A DNA stretch of 64,000 bases, taken from Aldehydirespirator sp965261105. GTDB taxonomy: Bacteria > Actinomycetota > Acidimicrobiia > Acidimicrobiales > Aldehydirespiratoraceae. Below, piece by piece: positions 53,857 to 62,628 of the stretch (position 1 is the stretch's first letter; the number at the start of each line of letters is the position of its first letter). A program made the position numbers and the translations under genes. The stretch lies in NCBI GenBank assembly GCA_965261105.1, contig CBDHCM010000006.1, positions 3,596,001 to 3,660,000 of the forward strand. Reading direction: 5' to 3'. The notes under the pieces were generated by a model. It was not told the DNA's origin and did no database searches. It saw only the letters and a list, made by a program, of their open reading frames with translations.

Positions 53857-55035
53857 TCAGCGAGCGGCAAGCGCGCCGAGGCGCTCGACGGCCTGTTCCA
53901 GAACCGCGGGGCTCTTGCAGGCTGCGAAGCGCACGAAGGGCGCTCCCATTTCCTTGTCGTCGCACAGCACCTGCACGGGCACGGCCACCACCCCGCATCG
54001 CTCAGGCAGCGAGCGGCAGAACTGCAGGCCGTCGGTGGCGCCGAGGGGGCGGATATCGGCGGTGATGTAGTACGTGCCCTGCGGCACGACCGGCTCGAAA
54101 CCGGCTTCGGCCAGGCCCGCGCACAGCAGGTCGCGGCGGGCCTGCAGGTCGGCGGCCAACCCGTCGAAAAACTCGTCGCCGAGGCGCAACCCGACCGCCA
54201 CCGCGGGCTGGAACGGCCCTCCGCTGACGTAGGTGAGCAGTTGCTTGGCCGCCTGCACGGTCCGGACCAACTCGGGGCGGGCGCACACCCAGCCGATCTT
54301 CCAGCCGGTGAACGACAGGGTCTTGCCTCCCGAGGAGACGGTGACGGTGCGGTCGGCCATGCCCGGCCGGGTAGCCAAGGGCACATGGGTGTTCCGATCG
54401 AAGATCAGGTGCTCGTACACCTCGTCGGTGATGGCGATCACGTCGTGCTCCACGCACAGCCGGGCGATGACGTCGAGCTCCTCGACGCTGAACACCTTGC
54501 CGGTGGGATTGTGGGGCGAGTTGAGCACCAGGACCCTGGTGCGGGGGCCGAAGGCGGCGGCCAGCTCGTCGGGGTCGAAGGTGTAGGAGGGCGGCCGCAG
54601 CTGCACCAGCCGGCGCTGGGCTCCGGCCATGGATATGTCGGCCGGGTAGATGTCGAAGTAGGGCTCGAAGGTCAGCACCTCGTCCCCCGGCCCGGCCAGG
54701 GCCAGTATCGCTGCGGTGATGGCCTCGGTGGCTCCAGCGGTGATCAGCACCTCGGTGTCGGGATCGAACTCCAGGCCCCAGAACCGCTTCTGGTGCTCGG
54801 CCACCGCCTGGCGCAGCACCGGGTAGCCGATGCCGGGCGGGTACTGGTTGAAGTCTCCGAGGATGGCCTCGATGGCGGCTTCGGCCACCTCGGCCGGCCC
54901 GCTGGTGTCGGGGAAGCCCTGGCCCAGGTTGATGGCGCCGGTGCGCACCGCCAGCGCCGACATCTCTGCGAACACCGACGCCCCGCCGAATTCCTGCAAG
55001 CGGTCGCACAGGTACCGCAGGCGCTCGCCGGTCAC
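53857..55035 (-). CDS. Class I aminotransferase (DapC/kynurenine aminotransferase-like)
   Basis: 392 residues from GTG 55035. INLGQGFPDTSGPAEV, NQYPPGIGYPVLRQA, LNSPHNPTGKVFS, TDEVYEHLIFD, and the PLP lysine in SGGKTLSFTGWKIGW are diagnostic of subgroup I-gamma aminotransferases. In actinobacteria, proteins of this kind are often annotated N-succinyldiaminopimelate aminotransferase, but kynurenine or methionine aminotransferase is equally possible. Confidence 0.88.
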   Translation of the reverse strand: MTGERLRYLCDRLQEFGGASVFAEMSALAVRTGAINLGQGFPDTSGPAEVAEAAIEAILGDFNQYPPGIGYPVLRQAVAEHQKRFWGLEFDPDTEVLITAGATEAITAAILALAGPGDEVLTFEPYFDIYPADISMAGAQRRLVQLRPPSYTFDPDELAAAFGPRTRVLVLNSPHNPTGKVFSVEELDVIARLCVEHDVIAITDEVYEHLIFDRNTHVPLATRPGMADRTVTVSSGGKTLSFTGWKIGWVCARPELVRTVQAAKQLLTYVSGGPFQPAVAVGLRLGDEFFDGLAADLQARRDLLCAGLAEAGFEPVVPQGTYYITADIRPLGATDGLQFCRSLPERCGVVAVPVQVLCDDKEMGAPFVRFAACKSPAVLEQAVERLGALAAR

Positions 55036-55084
55036 CGTCGCAGCCTACGACGGGCCTCGTCGGCGCCGATTGGCGAGGTCCGCC

Positions 55085-55783
55085 TCAGCCCGCAGGCGCG
55101 ACGGTTCGCAGCAGGAACTCCCAGAGCTCGTCGGTCAGCTCTCCGCTGACTCTGGCAACGACCATGCCGTCCGCGTCGACCGCCACCATGTAGGGGAATC
55201 CCCTCAGCCCGTAGGCCTCGCCGATCTCGTTGCTCTCTGAGTCGCGAACGGCAACCGCGGGCCATTGCTCCTTCTCGAACCAGGACGACGGCGGGTAGTT
55301 CGGCCGACCCGAGTCGACTGCGGTGCTGACCGCGATCACCTCCACCCCGGCGGGCAGTTGGTTGGCGGCCAGCCAGTTGACTATGCGGGGCAGCTCCCGC
55401 CGGCAGTGCTGGCACCAGTGGGCAAAGAAGCCGATCACCTTGGCCGTGGCGTCTCCGGGCAGCACGCTCACCTCGACGCCGTCGAAGGTCGTGGCCGCAA
55501 AGGCTGGGGCCAGCGTCTCCATCGCGGGATCAGGCTCCTGGCCGTCGAACGGCGCCAGGGGCTCGCCCTCGATGTTGACGTCGGACACCTGGGGCACATC
55601 GGAGCTCTGGTCGCGCTCCTCGGCGTCCCCGCCGGCCAGAAAGGCGACCGCCACCCCCACCGCGACCATGGCGACGACGCCGATGATCATCCACTTCAAC
55701 AGCGGATTGGAGCCCGCTTCGGGTTGTCCGCCGGAGGGCCGCGGGCCGCTGCGGGACTTCTGGACCTTGGGCCGGTTGCTCAT
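55085..55783 (-). CDS. Membrane-anchored TlpA-like thioredoxin
   Basis: 232 residues from ATG 55783. One membrane segment (WMIIGVVAMVAVGVAVAFLA, about 31-50) puts the rest outside the cell. The thioredoxin fold has FFAHWCQHCRRELPR with CxxC near 122-125, IAVSTAVDSGRPNYPPS, and the cis-Pro region RGFPYMVAVD. The start overlaps the end of the DsbB-like gene by ATGA, so the two form a redox operon for extracytoplasmic disulphides. Confidence 0.88.
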   Translation of the reverse strand: MSNRPKVQKSRSGPRPSGGQPEAGSNPLLKWMIIGVVAMVAVGVAVAFLAGGDAEERDQSSDVPQVSDVNIEGEPLAPFDGQEPDPAMETLAPAFAATTFDGVEVSVLPGDATAKVIGFFAHWCQHCRRELPRIVNWLAANQLPAGVEVIAVSTAVDSGRPNYPPSSWFEKEQWPAVAVRDSESNEIGEAYGLRGFPYMVAVDADGMVVARVSGELTDELWEFLLRTVAPAG

Positions 55784-56358
55784 CGGTGCTCTTTCATGGA
55801 TTGGCCGCCGATCGGTTCGTCGCCGCCGCCCGCGTGTTCGCGCTGGCCCGACCGTAGCGAAAGCGCAGCCAATCCTGCGACCCCGACGAAGCCGCAGCCG
55901 GCCATGAACGGGATCGACACGAAGCCGAGGCTGTCCACCCACTGGTACGTGCACGGAGCCGCCACGTCGCAGGCCGAGCCCTGATCCGGGAACATCTGCA
56001 GTTGGTAGTGGTACACCGACAGCCCCAGGCCGGCCACGGCCGGCGGCAGCGCGTACCAGCCGCCCCGGGCGTCTCGACGGGCCAACGCCACCGCCAACAC
56101 CGGCACGAGGGAGTACATGCAGATCCGCTGGTACCAGCACATCTCGCACGGCGGATACCCGGCGACCTCGGAGTAGTACAGGCTCCCGGCGGTCGCCGCC
56201 GCCGCGATGGCCAGGGCCAGCGGCAGCAGCCCGGGCTGCAGTTCGCGGACACGGGCTGCGGCCCCCGGCAGGAGGGCGCCTGCGAGGCCCGAGCAGCCGA
56301 TCACCAGCGATCCCAGCGCCAAGACTGCGAAGAAGTCGGACACCTGAGCGGTGCTCAC
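55780..56358 (-). CDS. DsbB-like disulphide bond formation membrane protein
   Basis: 192 residues from GTG 56358. Four membrane segments. The first extracytoplasmic loop has CEMCWYQRICMY with CxxC at 71-74, and the second loop has SACDVAAPCTYQW, the second Cys pair. This is the DsbB four-helix quinone-linked oxidase layout. It would keep a partner thioredoxin oxidised, here probably the coupled TlpA-like protein. Confidence 0.9.
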   Translation of the reverse strand: MSTAQVSDFFAVLALGSLVIGCSGLAGALLPGAAARVRELQPGLLPLALAIAAAATAGSLYYSEVAGYPPCEMCWYQRICMYSLVPVLAVALARRDARGGWYALPPAVAGLGLSVYHYQLQMFPDQGSACDVAAPCTYQWVDSLGFVSIPFMAGCGFVGVAGLAALSLRSGQREHAGGGDEPIGGQSMKEHR

Positions 56359-56440
56359 GCCCCCAGCTTGCCCCGGCTCGCGCCGGATTCTTCAACCTTG
56401 GGGTTGCAAATGATGCTCACATATGTTTTCATGACTTCTC

Positions 56441-57763
56441 ATGACAGACCTGATGGCTATTGACCCCGATCGGGCGACGGAGCTGCGCCAGCGGATGGAG
56501 GCGGCCGCCGACGACCTCGAGGGGGACGCGCGGGCCTTGGTCGGGCCGCTCGCCGAGGCCTCGTCACTGTTGGGCGGCCCGCTGCCGGACGTACCGACCG
56601 GGGTCCGCCGGGTGGCCGGCGAGTTGCGAGCCAGCACCCTGGACCTGCAGGAACGGACCCGCATCGTGCTGGCCGGCGGGCCGGAGATGAACGAGGGCCT
56701 CGCCGCGCTGGAGCGCATCCGGGACCACTTCACCATGATCGAGTCGCGCGGCCACCCGGACGCAGCCGACGGACTGCTGTCGCGGCGCGACCTGCGGTGG
56801 GCGCAGCACTCCGCCGACTCCCCGACGGCCGAGGCCGCGGCCTGGCTGCTGGACCACGACCGCTTCTTCGACCAGGTCGAGACGGCCAAGCACAACGACA
56901 ACTATCTGGACAGGGCCTACGATGGCGAGTTCGCGTTCGATCCCGACGACCGAGACGGCCTGATGAGCCGCGACGACATCGACGCCTTCCTGGACAAGAC
57001 GGCAGCCTGGTCGGCGCTGCTGCCCCACCTCGCCTCCATCGACGCCGTCGATGGAGGGACGCCCGACGCCTTCATCAGCCGGCGCGACTTCGAGACCTTT
57101 CTGAGCGACTACAACCTCTCGGACGAGGAGGCGGGCGCGGTGCGGCAGGTGCTCGATGACCGCGCCTACCACACCAAAGACGGCGGCATCGGTTTGGGCA
57201 CCATGCTCGACGGCCTGTCGTTCGTGCCCGTCATAGGGGACATCGTGGACGGCGCCAGGGCCGTCTACTACGTCGTCCACGGCGACTACGCGACCGCCTC
57301 GCTGTTCGCTCTGGGCATGATCCCGCTACCGGGGCTGTCATCTTCGGGCGTGCGGGGCGCCATCAAGGTGGTCGACAGGGTGGCCACCGCGGCCCGCAAG
57401 ATCGGCGCCAAGGCGGCTGTCAGGGAGGGCGGGCAGTTGGCCATGAAGGGCACCGCGGCCAACTTCGCAGCATACGAGGGCGCCAAGCGGGCCGCTGGCG
57501 CCCTCAACCGCGATGTCGACATCGACGAGTCGGTCGACTACGTGCTCGACGACGTGCTCGGGCCTCCGGTCAACGACTTCCTGGACGAGGATCTCGACCC
57601 GCGGCTCAGAGCGCTCCTCACCAACCGGCTGGAGCAGTCGCTCAACGACAGGCTGGACACGGATGCCCAACACTGGATGTCGGACACCAACACGGTGATC
57701 GCCCGCCGCATGGCCGAGCACCACGCCTTCGAGGCCATCTTCCGCAATATGACACCCGGCTGA
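56441..57763 (+). CDS. Pre-toxin-domain protein with EF-hand-like repeats
   Basis: 440 residues. Residues 1-90 are helical (RATELRQRMEAAADDLEG, STLDLQERTRIVLAGG), like WXG/LXG-type secretion regions. Then come three spaced segments DAADGLLSRRDLRWA, DDRDGLMSRDDIDAF and GTPDAFISRRDFETF, which look like calcium-binding loops. Residues about 260-310 (VPVIGDIVDGARAVYYVVHG, ALGMIPLPGLSSSGVRG) resemble the pre-toxin TG segment of polymorphic toxins. The last 100 residues show no known toxin motif. Possibly a type VII secretion substrate with an unrecognised or missing effector; no immunity gene is evident. Confidence 0.6.
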   Translation: MTDLMAIDPDRATELRQRMEAAADDLEGDARALVGPLAEASSLLGGPLPDVPTGVRRVAGELRASTLDLQERTRIVLAGGPEMNEGLAALERIRDHFTMIESRGHPDAADGLLSRRDLRWAQHSADSPTAEAAAWLLDHDRFFDQVETAKHNDNYLDRAYDGEFAFDPDDRDGLMSRDDIDAFLDKTAAWSALLPHLASIDAVDGGTPDAFISRRDFETFLSDYNLSDEEAGAVRQVLDDRAYHTKDGGIGLGTMLDGLSFVPVIGDIVDGARAVYYVVHGDYATASLFALGMIPLPGLSSSGVRGAIKVVDRVATAARKIGAKAAVREGGQLAMKGTAANFAAYEGAKRAAGALNRDVDIDESVDYVLDDVLGPPVNDFLDEDLDPRLRALLTNRLEQSLNDRLDTDAQHWMSDTNTVIARRMAEHHAFEAIFRNMTPG

Positions 57764-57776
57764 GGCCCGGCCCCGG

Positions 57777-58610
57777 TCAGCGCAGGATGCGGGTCTTGCC
57801 GAAGATGGTGCCGTACAGCAGGCGGCCGTCGTCGTCGACGGTGCACGAGCTGGTGCGGACCCAGCCGTAGCCGGTGTGGCCGTACTCCGCGGCTCGCCGG
57901 GTGCAGTGCTCCGCGGCGTCGGTGTCGGCTGCGGGCAGCTGGATGGCGGCGTAGGCGCTGAAGTCGCGGGCGACGCACACCACCCAGCCGTGGTCGGTGG
58001 TCATCACCAGCCGGCCGTCGAAGGTGATGTTGATCCCCACGAACGACCCCTCTATGTGGTCGGGCCGGTGCCACCGGTTCCGCTCGACGATGGGGCCGGC
58101 CCGATCGGAGGGATCGGTCTCGACGTAGGCCGCGGCGTGGTCCTTGCGGCCCAAGAACAGGGTGTGGTCGCAGTCGAGCAGCGAGTACACCCCGTCCAGC
58201 CCGGTCATGAAGCGGGCCGCGATGCCTATGGCGTGGGCGACCGCGTCGTCGCCGTCGAGGTCGTCGAGGCCGGCTTCGAGAGCTTCCATCTCGGCCTGGC
58301 CGGTGACGGGCTCGGTGCCGGTGGGGAGAGTGGCCAGCACCTCGAGGGTGTCGTAGTCGAGCTTGGCGATGGTCTGGCGGCCGTTGGACCAGATGACCCG
58401 CCGGCCGCCGGGATAGAACCCCGAGACCAGGCCGCCGAAATGACCCGGTCCCAGTGGGGCGTACTGAATGTCGCCGGGTCCCAGGACCTCGCTCGGGCCC
58501 TCCGGACCCGGGCCCGGCGTGTTGTCCTGCTGGTCGCAGCGGCCGTGGGCCATGGCGTTGCCGCTGTCGGCCAGGAACGGGTTGCGCGGTCCGCTGCGCA
58601 CGGCGTTCAC
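57777..58610 (-). CDS. Hypothetical protein
   Basis: 277 residues from GTG 58610 (VNAVRSGPRNPFLADSGNAM). Contains GRCDQQDNTPGPGPEGP, VIWSNGRQTIAKLDYDTLEV, LLDCDHTLFLGRKDHAAAY, RLVMTTDHGWVVCVARD and GRLLYGTIFGKTRIL. The repeated strand pattern (WSNGRQTIAKLD, DHTLFLGRKD, RLVMTTDHG, RLLYGTI) suggests a beta-propeller. No family recognised. Its GTG overlaps the stop of a luciferase-like fragment upstream (GTGA). The coding strand is chosen because the propeller pattern is coherent and the frame is open. Confidence 0.6.
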   Translation of the reverse strand: MNAVRSGPRNPFLADSGNAMAHGRCDQQDNTPGPGPEGPSEVLGPGDIQYAPLGPGHFGGLVSGFYPGGRRVIWSNGRQTIAKLDYDTLEVLATLPTGTEPVTGQAEMEALEAGLDDLDGDDAVAHAIGIAARFMTGLDGVYSLLDCDHTLFLGRKDHAAAYVETDPSDRAGPIVERNRWHRPDHIEGSFVGINITFDGRLVMTTDHGWVVCVARDFSAYAAIQLPAADTDAAEHCTRRAAEYGHTGYGWVRTSSCTVDDDGRLLYGTIFGKTRILR

Positions 58611-58750
58611 GCTGCGGGCCGATCGGCGCAGAGGTCGAGACGCTCGCCGAAGACCACATGGTCCGACACCAGCAGCCTGCCGATCCCGGCCCGATCGGCC
58701 GCGACGGCCAGATCGAAGAAGGGGCCCGCCACGCTGCGTCCGGTCGCGCC
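58607..58750 (-). pseudogene. N-terminal fragment of a luciferase-like monooxygenase
   Basis: VAGPFFDLAVAADRAGIGRL and LVSDHVVFGERLDL match the start of LLM-class, F420-dependent oxidoreductases. A stop follows after ADRPAA. The other about 250 residues of a normal LLM protein are missing. It lies directly after aroQ and overlaps the start of the hypothetical gene. Confidence 0.45.
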
Positions 58751-58764
58751 TGCGTCTCTCGTGG

Positions 58765-59214
58765 TCAGTAGCCGAGGAAGTCGACCAGGGCGTCCACGGC
58801 CAGCCGGTAGCTCGTGGCCCCGAAGCCGGTGACGACTCCAATGCAGACCGCGGCGATGGCCGAGGTGTGGCGGAAGTCCTCGCGGGCGTACACGTTGGAC
58901 AGGTGAGTCTCCACCACGGGCACGTCGACGGCGGCGATGGCGTCGCGCAGCGCGATCGAGTAGTGGGTGAGGGCCCCCGCGTTGAGCACCACGCCGTCGG
59001 CGGCGCCGTCGGTGCCGGCCGCAGCCTGTATGGCCGCCACCAAGTCGCCCTCGACGTTGGACTGCACGTGGCGCACGACCGCGCCCCGCGACTCGGCGTG
59101 GGCCGCGACGCCGGCCATCAACTCGTCGAGCGTGGCCTCGCCGTAGATGTCGGTCTCCCGGGTGCCGAGCATGTTGAGGTTCGGGCCGTTGACTACCAGG
59201 ATCGTTAGCGCCAT
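58765..59214 (-). CDS. aroQ: 3-dehydroquinate dehydratase, type II
   Basis: 149 residues. ILVVNGPNLNMLGTRETDIYG (Arg and Tyr of the lid), VVLNAGALTHYSIALRDAI (Asn and catalytic base region), and VVETHLSNVYAREDFRHTS (catalytic His and Asn) are complete. It dehydrates 3-dehydroquinate to 3-dehydroshikimate. Seven bases downstream of aroK on the same strand; the pair forms part of the shikimate pathway, but aroB and aroC are not adjacent. Confidence 0.95.
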   Translation of the reverse strand: MALTILVVNGPNLNMLGTRETDIYGEATLDELMAGVAAHAESRGAVVRHVQSNVEGDLVAAIQAAAGTDGAADGVVLNAGALTHYSIALRDAIAAVDVPVVETHLSNVYAREDFRHTSAIAAVCIGVVTGFGATSYRLAVDALVDFLGY

Positions 59215-59221
59215 GGCGCAG

Positions 59222-59734
59222 TTATAGCCCGAGCCGGGACATCACCGCGTCGGCGACCTCGTCGGGGCTGCGATCCTCGGTGCCAACCGCGATGAACCGC
59301 CCGTATTTGTCGGCCCGCTTGGCCAGCAACTCCCGCACCCGCCGGGGGGCGTCCGCAACGTCCAGCAGCGGCCGCCGCGCCGTGTCGCCGATCCGCTCGA
59401 TGATGGTGTCGGGGCCAGCGGTCAGGCAGACGACGTCGGCCGTGGGCTCGAGGCGGGCGGAGCACTCGGAGTCGAGCATCATCCGCCCCCCGGTGGCGAT
59501 GACGAGCCCGCTGCGGCCGGCCAGCTCCAGGGCCACCGCCCGCTCCAGGTCCCGGAACGACCACTCGCCCCGGTGCTCGAAGATCTCCGGTATAGGTCCG
59601 GCCCGGGACTCGATCACCTCGTCGGTGTCGACGAAGTCGTAGCCGAGGCGGTCGGCCAGGATCCGGCCCACCGTCGTCTTGCCCGTTCCCATGAACCCGG
59701 TCAATACAAGGTTCCTTGCCGCACCCCGCTCCAC
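59222..59734 (-). CDS. aroK: Shikimate kinase
   Basis: 170 residues from GTG 59734. Walker A FMGTGKTTVGRILAD, DFVDTDEVIESRAGPIPEIF (shikimate-binding Asp), HRGEWSFRDLERAV (Arg) and IATGGRMMLDSE (GG substrate loop; the usual GGG is GGR), with the lid RRPLLDVADAPRRV. Phosphorylates shikimate with ATP. Co-transcribed with aroQ. Confidence 0.94.
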   Translation of the reverse strand: MERGAARNLVLTGFMGTGKTTVGRILADRLGYDFVDTDEVIESRAGPIPEIFEHRGEWSFRDLERAVALELAGRSGLVIATGGRMMLDSECSARLEPTADVVCLTAGPDTIIERIGDTARRPLLDVADAPRRVRELLAKRADKYGRFIAVGTEDRSPDEVADAVMSRLGL

Positions 59735-59775
59735 CTAACAGAGGCTAGGTGAGGTGGCCGCGGCAGACTCTCGGC

Positions 59776-61221
59776 GTGGACGACGGCTTCTTCGGGCTGC
59801 TGCGGCGAAGCTTCGAGCCCGCGTTGGACCGCCCGTTCCTGCGGATGGCGAGCGGTGCGGTGCTTGCTTACAGAGACATCGACGAGCGATCGGCCCGGGC
59901 CGCCGGATGGCTGGCGTCCCAGGGCGTCTCGACCGGCGACCGGGTGGTGGCCCAGCTCCCCAAGTCGGTCGACACCGTGGCCCTGTACCTGGGCGTGCTG
60001 CGCCTCGGCGCGGTGTACGTGCCGCTCAATACCGCCTACACCCGTGCCGAAGTCGACTGGTTCGTGGCCGATGCCGAGCCCGCCACGGTGGTCCGGGACG
60101 CGGGCGACCTGGTCGAGGCGCTTGACGGATCCCAGCCTCTGCCCGGCTTCGTCGACCGAGGGGCCGACGACCTTGCCGCTCTCGTGTACACGTCGGGCAC
60201 TACTGGGCGACCCAAAGGGGCGATGCTCACCCACGGCAACCTGGCCAGCAACGCGCTCACGCTGCACCAAGCCTGGGCGTTCCGGCCCGACGACGTGCTG
60301 TTGCACGCCCTCCCGATCTTCCATGTGCACGGTCTGATGGTGGCGCTGCACTCCGCCATGCTCAGCAGCTGCGAGGTGGTCTTCCTCGAGCGCTTCCAGG
60401 CTGACGGCGTGCTCGCCTGCCTGCCCGCCGCGACGGTGATGATGGGCGTGCCCACCCACTACAGCAGGCTCATGGCGCTCGACCGCTTCGACGCGACGGC
60501 CTGCGGACGCATCCGGCTCCTGGTGTCGGGATCCGCGCCGATGACCGCGGCGCTGCATCGGGCGGTGGCTGAGCGCACCGGCTGCGAGGTGCTGGAGCGC
60601 TACGGCATGAGCGAGGCTCTCATGATCACCTCGAACCCCTACGACGGCCCTCGGGTGCCCGGCACCGTCGGCTTCTCCCTGCCCGACATCGAGGTGAGGG
60701 TGTGCGCAGAGGATGGCAGGCCCGTCGCAGGACCGGCGGGGATGGTGCAGGTGCGGGGTCCCAACGTCGGCCCCGGCTACTGGCGGCGGCCCGAGGCCAC
60801 CGGCGAGTCCCGGACCGCAGGCGGCTGGTTCGTCACCGGCGACGTGGGCCGCCTCGACCGCGAGGGGCGCCTGACGCTGGAGGGCCGGGCCGGCGACATG
60901 ATCATCTCGGGTGGCCTCAACGTGTACCCCATCGAGATCGAGCAAGCCCTCGACGCCCACCCGGCTGTGGTCGAATCGGCGCTGGTGGGCCTCGAGCATC
61001 GCGACCTCGGCGAGGCGGCCGTCGCATTCGTCGTTGCGGAGCCGGAGGCTGCCGGGGACCGCGACGACCTGGTGTCGGCCCTGGCGGACACCCTCGAAGA
61101 CGTCGCCCGATTCAAGCACCCCAAGCGCTACGTGTTCGTCGAAGGCCTGCCCCGCAACGCCATGGGCAAGGTTCTCAAGGCCGAGTTGCGAGCCGGCCAC
61201 GCCGACCTGCTCCTGCGCTGA
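59776..61221 (+). CDS. Acyl-CoA synthetase (malonyl-CoA synthetase-like)
   Basis: 481 residues from GTG 59776; an upstream in-frame start at 59749 adds 9 residues. ALVYTSGTTGRPKGAMLTHG near residue 140, LERYGMSEALMITSNPYDG, WFVTGDVGRLDREGRLTLEG, GGLNVYPIEIEQAL, and Lys in LPRNAMGKVLKAELR. The short length and the MSEALMITSNPYDGPRVPGT block fit MatB-type malonyl-CoA synthetases, but other short acids are possible. Divergent from aroK. Confidence 0.85.
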   Translation: MDDGFFGLLRRSFEPALDRPFLRMASGAVLAYRDIDERSARAAGWLASQGVSTGDRVVAQLPKSVDTVALYLGVLRLGAVYVPLNTAYTRAEVDWFVADAEPATVVRDAGDLVEALDGSQPLPGFVDRGADDLAALVYTSGTTGRPKGAMLTHGNLASNALTLHQAWAFRPDDVLLHALPIFHVHGLMVALHSAMLSSCEVVFLERFQADGVLACLPAATVMMGVPTHYSRLMALDRFDATACGRIRLLVSGSAPMTAALHRAVAERTGCEVLERYGMSEALMITSNPYDGPRVPGTVGFSLPDIEVRVCAEDGRPVAGPAGMVQVRGPNVGPGYWRRPEATGESRTAGGWFVTGDVGRLDREGRLTLEGRAGDMIISGGLNVYPIEIEQALDAHPAVVESALVGLEHRDLGEAAVAFVVAEPEAAGDRDDLVSALADTLEDVARFKHPKRYVFVEGLPRNAMGKVLKAELRAGHADLLLR

Positions 61222-61246
61222 GCAGCCCCACTGCGAGCCCGCAATA

Positions 61247-62560
61247 ATGGCCTGCATGAGCCTGCTGGGCCGGAGCGCTCGAGTCGCCCCCGTGTTCAGG
61301 TGCGCGGCGCTCGCCGCGGTTCTGGCGGCCGCGGCGTGCAGCGACGGCGCCGACACGACGCACGCCCCCGAGCCGGACCACCTCGGCGACGGCTCGCTGG
61401 GCACGGTAGAGGTACCCGCCGGCGAGGCCGTGCAGATCCGCTCTCTCAACACGATCACGGGCGATGTGGCCTACTTGGGCATTCCCAACCAGCGGGGTGT
61501 GGAGTTGGCGGTGGCCGACTTCGGCCCGGTCCGCGGCTTCGACGTGGACCTCGGAACCCGCTACGACGATCTCTGCTCGAGCGACGGCGCCCAGGCCGCG
61601 GCCCAGACCATCGTCGCCGACGAGGACGTGGTCGGCGTGATCGGACCGTCGTGCTCCACCGCGGCCGTCGCCGCCGCGCCGCTCATCACGGCGGCACAGA
61701 TGGTGCTCATCGCCCCGTCCAACACGTCGCCCACCCTCACCTCCGACCTGGCCGGCAACCCTGGTCTGAACCACAGCGTCGGCTACTACCGGACCTCCAA
61801 CAACGGCCTCTTCGTGGGCGAGGCCATGGCCCGGTTCGTGCATGAGGGACTGGGCTTGGCCTCAGCCGCAGCCGTCCACGACGGCGACCCCTACTCCCGG
61901 TCGATAGCGCAGGCCTTCGCCGACAGCTTCGAGCGTCTGGGGGGCGACGTAACCGGGTTCTCGGCCATCAACAAGGAAGACACCGACATGGTGCCGGTGC
62001 TGACCGAGATAGCGGCCGGCAACCCCGAGGCGCTGTTCTTTCCCATCTTCCAGCCCGCCGGAGACTTCCTGACCGATCAGGCGCCCCGAGTCCCAGGCCT
62101 GGAGGAGACGATCCTGCTCACCGACGCCGCCCTGCTCAACGACGGGTTCATGTCGCTGCCGCAGTCGGCGGGCGTCTATTTCTCAGGGCCGGACCTGCGG
62201 TTCGGCGCCACGTCCAATCAGAGCACCGACAAGACCCCCGACAGCCTGCTGGCGGCCTACGCGGAGACCTACGGCGAGCCGCCCTCGGCGCCGTACTGGG
62301 CCCACGCCTACGACGCGACGATCCTGCTGCTCGAAGCAATAGCAGCCGCCTCCGGAGTGGAGGACGGCACGCTGATCATCGACCGGGCCGGCGTCAGACA
62401 ATACCTGAACGCAGTAAGCGGGTACCGCGGCATAATCGGGACTATCGACTGCGACAGATTCGGAGACTGCGGCTCGCAGAAGACCACGGTCATCCACCAC
62501 CTCGACCCCGGCGACATAGAGGCCGGCCTGGCCAACGTCGTCTTCGAGTTCGCCCCCTGA
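61247..62560 (+). CDS. Branched-chain amino-acid-type ABC transporter substrate-binding lipoprotein
   Basis: 437 residues from ATG 61247 (ATG 61256 also possible). The signal peptide ends in a lipobox LAAAAC, so the protein is lipid-anchored outside the membrane. The mature part is a type I periplasmic binding fold: TITGDVAYLGIPNQRGVELA, DDLCSSDGAQAAAQTIVADE, VVGVIGPSCSTAAVAAAPL, ALFFPIFQPAG, YWAHAYDATILLLEAI. It would bind amino acids or similar ligands. Permease and ATPase genes are not nearby. Confidence 0.85.
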   Translation: MACMSLLGRSARVAPVFRCAALAAVLAAAACSDGADTTHAPEPDHLGDGSLGTVEVPAGEAVQIRSLNTITGDVAYLGIPNQRGVELAVADFGPVRGFDVDLGTRYDDLCSSDGAQAAAQTIVADEDVVGVIGPSCSTAAVAAAPLITAAQMVLIAPSNTSPTLTSDLAGNPGLNHSVGYYRTSNNGLFVGEAMARFVHEGLGLASAAAVHDGDPYSRSIAQAFADSFERLGGDVTGFSAINKEDTDMVPVLTEIAAGNPEALFFPIFQPAGDFLTDQAPRVPGLEETILLTDAALLNDGFMSLPQSAGVYFSGPDLRFGATSNQSTDKTPDSLLAAYAETYGEPPSAPYWAHAYDATILLLEAIAAASGVEDGTLIIDRAGVRQYLNAVSGYRGIIGTIDCDRFGDCGSQKTTVIHHLDPGDIEAGLANVVFEFAP

Positions 62561-62628
62561 CCGGAATCTCGCACGGTCTTGCGAGCGCGCCCGACCCGCG
62601 CCGCGACGACATCAGGCGGTGCGGACGC

